Below, piece by piece: positions 59,656 to 64,000 of a stretch of 64,000 bases of DNA. A program made the position numbers and the translations under genes. Numbering within the stretch: position 1 is the stretch's first letter; each line of letters starts with the position of its first letter. Origin of the DNA: Paranoxybacillus sp035645275 (lineage in GTDB: Bacteria; Bacillota; Bacilli; Bacillales; Anoxybacillaceae); the NCBI GenBank assembly GCA_035645275.1, contig DASQMX010000031.1, positions 186,001-250,000 of the forward strand, written 5' to 3'. Below the pieces are notes generated by a model. It saw only the letters and a program-made list of their open reading frames with translations, made no database searches and had not been told where the DNA came from.

Positions 59656-59898
59656 TTAGTGAATAAGGCTCCAAAACAATTGCTGGAAGCCAAAATAAAC
59701 AATAAGTGTCATAATCGTAGTGAATAACGCTTTTCTTGTGCGTAATCCCATTTTTTGTGCCAATAGAAAGGCGATGTACAAAAATACACAAAGAAGCATT
59801 CCTTTAAAAAAAGGACGATCTCGTGCTGAAAGCCACTCTACAAGCGAAAAAGCGCTCCAAATAAGCGATTGCGTTAAAAACACAACATATTCCTTCAT
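59656..59898 (-). CDS. Small hypothetical membrane protein
   Basis: An 80-residue protein with three hydrophobic stretches (about 4-20, 33-46, 58-75) and a short basic loop (GLRTRKA). No family recognised. The ATG at 59898 follows GGGGG at workable spacing. It lies between pdhD and the DUF1885 gene, convergent with the latter. Confidence 0.6.
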   Translation of the reverse strand: MKEYVVFLTQSLIWSAFSLVEWLSARDRPFFKGMLLCVFLYIAFLLAQKMGLRTRKALFTTIMTLIVYFGFQQLFWSLIH

Positions 59899-59988
59899 TC
59901 AAAAACCCCCATATTTTCTCTTATCATAAAATTATGTACATGTTTAGATAATTATTTTTATCATCGTTCTAAAATTCAATAAAAAAAA

Positions 59989-60022
59989 GGACTGACCTCA
60001 AATATAGGTCAGTCCCCTTTTT
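59989..60022 (-). terminator. Terminator of the pdh operon
   Basis: GGACTGACCT / AGGTCAGTCC, 7-base loop, with A8 on the left giving T8 on the minus strand. Its stem is almost the outer arm of the dispersed repeats, without their inner part. Confidence 0.92.
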
Positions 60023-60026
60023 CAAA

Positions 60027-61436
60027 TTATTTTACGATGTGAATCGGACTTCCAAGAGCCACTTCCGCCGCTTCCATCGCAATTTCACCTAATGTTGGGT
60101 GCGCATGAATAGTCATGGCAATATCTTCAGCTGTCATACCTGCTTCAATCGCAAGTCCTAGTTCAGCGATCATATCAGACGCGTTTGGACCAACGATTTG
60201 TGCACCAATGATGACACCATCATCTTTGCGCACAACAAGTTTCATAAAGCCATCTGCATCGTTAAGCGCAAGCGCACGGCCGTTTGCAGCAAATGGGAAT
60301 TTTGCTGTCGTCACTTCAATACCTTCGTCTTTTGCTTGTTTTTCAAAATAGCCGACAGAAGCACATTCTGGGTCAGAGAATACAACAGCAGGAATCGCTA
60401 GATAATCGATTTCTGACGGATGACCGGCAATCGCTTCTGCAGCAATTTTTCCTTCGTAAGACGCTTTATGTGCTAAAGGTGGTCCAGCAACAATATCACC
60501 AATCGCGTAAATGTTAGGTACACTTGTTCTGCACTGTTTATCAATTTCAATAAGACCGCGCTCAGTCATTTTAATGCCTAATTGTTCAAGACCAAGCTCT
60601 TCTGTATTTGGACGACGGCCGACTGTTACAAGCACATAGTCAGCATCAACCGTTTTTGTCTCGCCTTTCACTTCAAATGTAACCGTTACGCCATCTTCAC
60701 GTTCTTCAACACCTTTAGCGAGCGCATTTGTAAATACTTCAACACCTTTTTTCTTTAAGCGGCGCTTCACAACTGCGGTCATTTGCTTTTCAAAGCCGGA
60801 AAGGATTTCGTCAGCACCTTCAAGAATCGTTACTTTTGTACCAAAGTTTGCATATGCAGTGCCAAGCTCTGTGCCGATGTAGCCACCACCGATGACTACC
60901 ATTGATTTCGGAATTTCTTGTAAGTTCAGCGCTCCAGTAGAGTCAAGCACACGCTTGGAGAATTTAAATCCCGGAAGTTCAATTGGACGGGAGCCTGTTG
61001 CGATAATTGCATTTTGGAACTTATATGTTTGTGCGCTATTTTCTGTCATGACACGCACTGTATTTGCATCCACAAAATATGCTTCACCGCGAACAATTTC
61101 TACTTTATTTCCTTTTAATAATCCTTCAACGCCGCTTGTCAACTTTTTAACAACGCCGTTTTTCCATTCTTGTACTTTTGAAAAATCAACTGTCACATTT
61201 TCTGCTTTAATTCCCATGTCCTCTGAGTGTTTTGCCACTTCAAAGCGATGACCTGCAGAAATTAATGCTTTTGATGGGATACAACCAACGTTTAAGCACA
61301 CACCGCCGAGATTTGCTTTCTCGACAATCGTTACTTTTTGTCCTAATTGTGCAGCGCGGATTGCTGCTACATAACCACCAGGACCTGCACCAACGACAAG
61401 AGTTTCTGTTTCAATTGCGAAATCGCCGACTACCAT
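60027..61436 (-). CDS. pdhD: Dihydrolipoyl dehydrogenase (PDH E3)
   Basis: FAD enzyme that reoxidises lipoamide in pyruvate and other 2-oxoacid dehydrogenases. 469 residues (B. subtilis 470). FAD motif VVGAGPGGYVAAIRAAQLG, redox-active disulfide GGVCLNVGC (C47, C52), NAD motif VVIGGGYIGTELG and the C-terminal HAHPTLGE with catalytic His. It is 4 bases after pdhC and ends the operon. Confidence 0.97.
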   Translation of the reverse strand: MVVGDFAIETETLVVGAGPGGYVAAIRAAQLGQKVTIVEKANLGGVCLNVGCIPSKALISAGHRFEVAKHSEDMGIKAENVTVDFSKVQEWKNGVVKKLTSGVEGLLKGNKVEIVRGEAYFVDANTVRVMTENSAQTYKFQNAIIATGSRPIELPGFKFSKRVLDSTGALNLQEIPKSMVVIGGGYIGTELGTAYANFGTKVTILEGADEILSGFEKQMTAVVKRRLKKKGVEVFTNALAKGVEEREDGVTVTFEVKGETKTVDADYVLVTVGRRPNTEELGLEQLGIKMTERGLIEIDKQCRTSVPNIYAIGDIVAGPPLAHKASYEGKIAAEAIAGHPSEIDYLAIPAVVFSDPECASVGYFEKQAKDEGIEVTTAKFPFAANGRALALNDADGFMKLVVRKDDGVIIGAQIVGPNASDMIAELGLAIEAGMTAEDIAMTIHAHPTLGEIAMEAAEVALGSPIHIVK

Positions 61437-61440
61437 TGTT

Positions 61441-62742
61441 TTACGCCTCCATTAATAATAATTCTGGGTCGTTTAGTAAACGTTTAATATGATTTAATGC
61501 ATTTTGTGCTGTTGCACCATCAATCATACGATGGTCGAAGCTTAATGACAACGCTAATACCGGAGCAATCACAATTTCACCATCGCGAACGATTGGCTTC
61601 TCACTAATGCGACCGATACCAAGAATTGCTACTTCTGGATGGTTAATCACTGGAGTAAACCATTGACCGCCAGCGGAACCGATATTCGTAATTGTGCAAG
61701 ATGCTCCTTTCATTTCATTTGGAAGGAGTTTTCCTTCGCGAGCTTTTGTAGCTAGCTCGTTAATTTCTTTCGCAAGCGTAAAGATTGATTTACGATCTGC
61801 ATGTTTCACAACTGGTACAAGAAGACCTTTGTCTGTATCAGCTGCAATACCAATATTGTAATAATGTTTATAAATCACTTCATCTGTTGCATCATCGATA
61901 GATGTATTCAATGTTGGGAATTCACGCAGCGCAGATGTTAAAGCTTTTACAACGTAAGGCAAGAACGTTAACTTGATGCCTTTTTGCGCAGCGATTTCTT
62001 TGAATTTCTTGCGATGAGCAACAAGCTTTGTCACGTCGACTTCGTCCATTAATGTAACGTGTGGAGCCGTATGCTTGGAATTTACCATCGCTTTTGCGAT
62101 TGCGCGACGGATACCGCTCATTTTCTCGCGAGTTTCTGGGAATTCTCCTTCCAGCACAACTGGTTGAGCAGCAGGCTTAGCTTCTGCTTTCGGAGCTGCT
62201 TTTTCCTCTGCAGCTGGAGTTTCTTGAACTGGTGCAGCAGCTGTCGCACCACCGGCTAAGAATGCATCAATATCACTCTTTAACACACGGCCATTTTTTC
62301 CTGTTCCTTGTACAAGACGAATGTCTACGCCTTTTTCACGTGCGTATTTGCGAACAGAAGGCATCGCAATGACGCGGCGGTTTGGATCTACTTCAGCTGT
62401 TTGAGCTGCCGCTTTTTCTGCCGCTGCTGGAGCTTCTTCTTTTACTTCCTCTGCTTTTGGTTCATCATCATGATCTTGACCTTTAAATTTAAGATTTTCA
62501 TATCCAGGAGCATCAAATTTAATTAACGTTTGGCCAACTGTTGCCACTGTTCCTTCATCTACTAAAATTTCAAGCACTTTTCCTTTTACAGGGGATGGAA
62601 TCTCTACAACCGCTTTATCGTTTTGTACTTCGCAAAGCACATCATCTTCATTAACTTCATCGCCAGGTTTCACGAACCATTTGACAATTTCACCTTCATG
62701 AATACCTTCACCAATATCTGGCAATTTAAACTCAAATGCCAC
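61441..62742 (-). CDS. pdhC: Dihydrolipoamide acetyltransferase (PDH E2)
   Basis: Core of the PDH complex. GTG at 62742 (MAFEFKLPDIGEG) follows GGAGGT by 9-10 bases, giving 433 residues. One lipoyl domain (lipoyl Lys43 in QNDKAVVEI), an Ala/Pro/Glu-rich linker, the E1/E3-binding domain (PSVRKYAREKGVDIRLVQGTGKNGRVLKSDI), a second linker and the catalytic domain ending with HRMIDGA (HxxxDG). A palindromic repeat lies 34 bases upstream. Confidence 0.97.
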   Translation of the reverse strand: MAFEFKLPDIGEGIHEGEIVKWFVKPGDEVNEDDVLCEVQNDKAVVEIPSPVKGKVLEILVDEGTVATVGQTLIKFDAPGYENLKFKGQDHDDEPKAEEVKEEAPAAAEKAAAQTAEVDPNRRVIAMPSVRKYAREKGVDIRLVQGTGKNGRVLKSDIDAFLAGGATAAAPVQETPAAEEKAAPKAEAKPAAQPVVLEGEFPETREKMSGIRRAIAKAMVNSKHTAPHVTLMDEVDVTKLVAHRKKFKEIAAQKGIKLTFLPYVVKALTSALREFPTLNTSIDDATDEVIYKHYYNIGIAADTDKGLLVPVVKHADRKSIFTLAKEINELATKAREGKLLPNEMKGASCTITNIGSAGGQWFTPVINHPEVAILGIGRISEKPIVRDGEIVIAPVLALSLSFDHRMIDGATAQNALNHIKRLLNDPELLLMEA

Positions 62743-62775
62743 TTTTCGTCGACCTCCTATTGTCTTTTTCAATTC

Positions 62776-62875
62776 GAGGCTGACCCATAAGTGTCTAACC
62801 TCGCGTGCATATAATCCTATATATTATATTGCGTTGTGAGGTTTGACACTTCGCATTTACATTTAGGTCAGCCTT
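62776..62875 (-). repeat. Three-tier palindromic repeat inside the pdh operon
   Basis: Outer arms GAGGCTGACCC / AGGTCAGCCTT, middle arms GTGTCTAACCTCGC / GTGAGGTTTGACAC. The G-to-A change at the seventh base of the left arm is matched by C-to-T in the right arm, so pairing is kept. It lies between pdhB and pdhC, 18 bases upstream of the pdhC ribosome binding site. Confidence 0.87.
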
Positions 62876-62909
62876 ATGCTTAATCAGTGCTATTATGTTT
62901 TCTCTAAAA

Positions 62910-63887
62910 TTAGAAACTCATTACTTTCTTTGCCGTTTCGATTACATCTTTAAAGTTTGGTAACCAAACTGGCTCAGCTTGAGAGAATGGATATACAGTA
63001 TCCGGTGCAGCTACACGCAAGACTGGAGCCTCAAGGCTTAAAATTGCACGGTCATTAATTTCTGCAACCACATTTGCAGCAATACCTGCTTGTTTTTGCG
63101 CTTCTTGAACAACGATTGCACGTCCTGTTTTTTCAACAGATGCAATGATTGTTTCAATGTCTAATGGTTGAACTGTACGCAAGTCAATGACTTCTGCAGA
63201 AATTCCTTCTTTTTCAAGTTCTGTAGCCGCCTTTAATGATTCATGCACCATTGCACCATACGCGATAATCGTTAAATCTTTTCCTTCGCGTTTAATGTCC
63301 GCCTTACCGATTGGAATCGTATATTCTCCTTCCGGTACTTCTTGACGGAAAGAACGGTAAAGTTTCATATGCTCTAAGAAAATGACAGGGTCATTATCAC
63401 GAATCGCAGAAATTAATAAACCTTTTGCATCATAAGGTGTAGAAGGAATGACAACTTTCAAGCCAGGTTGTTGTGCGACTAATCCTTCTAAGCTATCTGC
63501 GTGCAGCTCTGGCGTATGAACGCCTCCTCCGAACGGAGAACGAACAGTAATCGGCATGCTGAAGCGACCGCCTGAACGATAGCGCATACGAGCCATTTGA
63601 CCGTTAATAGAATCCATTACTTCGTATACGAATCCGAAGAATTGAATTTCAGGGACCGGACGAAAACCTTGTACAGCTAAACCAACGGCAAGACCACCGA
63701 TTCCTGATTCAGCAAGAGGAGTATCGAATACGCGATCTTCGCCAAATTCCGCTTGCAATCCTTCTGTTGCGCGGAACACCCCACCATTAAGACCAACATC
63801 TTCTCCAAACACTAAAACGTTTGGATCATTTTTCAACTCGATGCGCAATGCATCTGTGATTGCTTGAATCATTGTCATTTGCGCCAT
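62910..63887 (-). CDS. pdhB: Pyruvate dehydrogenase E1 beta subunit
   Basis: With PdhA forms the TPP-dependent E1. The 325 residues carry GEDVGLNGGVFRATEGL, FDTPLAESGIGGLAVGLA (TPP-contacting Glu), RSPFGGGVHTPELHADSLEG and VPEGEYTIPIGKADI. ATG at 63887 follows GAAGGAG, which lies inside the end of pdhA. TPP need links it to the thi operon of this window. Confidence 0.97.
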   Translation of the reverse strand: MAQMTMIQAITDALRIELKNDPNVLVFGEDVGLNGGVFRATEGLQAEFGEDRVFDTPLAESGIGGLAVGLAVQGFRPVPEIQFFGFVYEVMDSINGQMARMRYRSGGRFSMPITVRSPFGGGVHTPELHADSLEGLVAQQPGLKVVIPSTPYDAKGLLISAIRDNDPVIFLEHMKLYRSFRQEVPEGEYTIPIGKADIKREGKDLTIIAYGAMVHESLKAATELEKEGISAEVIDLRTVQPLDIETIIASVEKTGRAIVVQEAQKQAGIAANVVAEINDRAILSLEAPVLRVAAPDTVYPFSQAEPVWLPNFKDVIETAKKVMSF

Positions 63888-63890
63888 GGT

Positions 63891-64000
63891 TTACTTCGAC
63901 TCCTTCTCTTTATAAATTTCATATTGCTCTTTTAAGTTGAACGGCATATTTTCGTACATGATGTTCATTAAGTCCGTTACTTTTTGTTTTGGCGTTTCGT
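63891..64000 (-). CDS. pdhA: Pyruvate dehydrogenase E1 alpha subunit (partial, C-terminal end)
   Basis: Only the last 35 codons are in the window, including LMNIMYENMPFNLKEQYEIY and KEKESK before TAA at 63893-63891. The end is almost identical to B. subtilis PdhA. The rest lies beyond base 64000. Three bases separate it from pdhB. Confidence 0.93.
   Translation of the reverse strand, partial: ETPKQKVTDLMNIMYENMPFNLKEQYEIYKEKESK

Noticed and set aside
13600..62875. Dispersed repeats as a CRISPR array
   Set aside because: Copies are single, kilobases apart, palindromic, of variable length and without uniform spacers or cas genes.
1..64000. tRNA, rRNA or prophage genes
   Set aside because: No cloverleaf, rRNA-like block, integrase or phage structural gene was seen on either strand.

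Overview
The window is chromosomal DNA of a low- to mid-GC Bacillaceae, most like the thermophilic Anoxybacillus / Parageobacillus group. The grounds are near full-length protein agreement with Bacillus subtilis for many products, gene order that follows the B. subtilis pdh - speA - yla - pyc - cta - ylb - mra/mur region almost gene by gene, and sporulation genes (spoVD, spoVE, ylbJ, ylaJ, gerR-like). Genus assignment is inference. The window reads against the usual map direction, so most operons are on the minus strand. I saw no rRNA, tRNA, prophage, CRISPR array or intact transposase.

Layout from left to right. Bases 1-10.4 kb hold the division and cell-wall cluster read leftward: rsmH, ftsL, pbpB, spoVD, murE, an orphan MurF N-terminal domain, mraY, murD and the start of spoVE. 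mraZ, expected before rsmH, is absent, and a 25-codon reading frame with a strong ribosome binding site occupies its place. From 10.5 to 30.2 kb come bshC, a DUF3397 gene, panE, a GerR/RsfA-like regulator, a crotonase-family gene, rpmF and yceD, tmcAL, sepM, ylbK, ylbJ, coaD, rsmD, an unrecognised anchored protein, ylbG, ylbF and ylbE-ylbA. From 30.5 to 39 kb is the caa3 oxidase set: ctaM-like, ctaG, ctaFEDC, ctaB and the divergent ctaA. A TPP-riboswitch thi operon (thiM-thiD-thiE) lies between ctaA and pyc, which B. subtilis does not have there. From 42 to 59.9 kb come pyc, ftsW, ylaN, ylaL, ylaK, ylaJ, a PNPOx-like gene, ylaI, ylaH, typA, ylaF, an inositol-phosphatase gene, yktA, a nitronate monooxygenase-like gene, speA, the dual-function small RNA SR1 with its 38-residue peptide, and small unknown genes. 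The right end is the pyruvate dehydrogenase operon pdhA-pdhB-pdhC-pdhD.

How the genes fit together: the left block makes and polymerises lipid II for division and the spore cortex. The centre supplies CoA (panE, coaD), bacillithiol (bshC), RNA modification (rsmD, rsmH, tmcAL) and the Y-complex protein YlbF. The cta block builds a haem-A cytochrome c oxidase. Pyruvate carboxylase, the PDH complex, thiamine synthesis (TPP for PDH E1) and SR1P (a GapA partner in B. subtilis) form a pyruvate/glycolysis theme.

The most unusual feature is a family of about 90-126 bp palindromic repeats, nine clear and two degenerate copies, nearly all placed within a few bases of a stop codon. Each has three nested stems: outer arms that change sequence but stay complementary, conserved middle arms built around GTC(A)GAC, and an AT-rich inner stem. 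I do not recognise the family by name. Other points of interest are the orphan MurF domain, the missing mraZ, a pair of divergent promoters sharing one -35 region, an IS200/IS605-like palindromic remnant, a cruciform-type element, and two tandem structured repeats of a second family.
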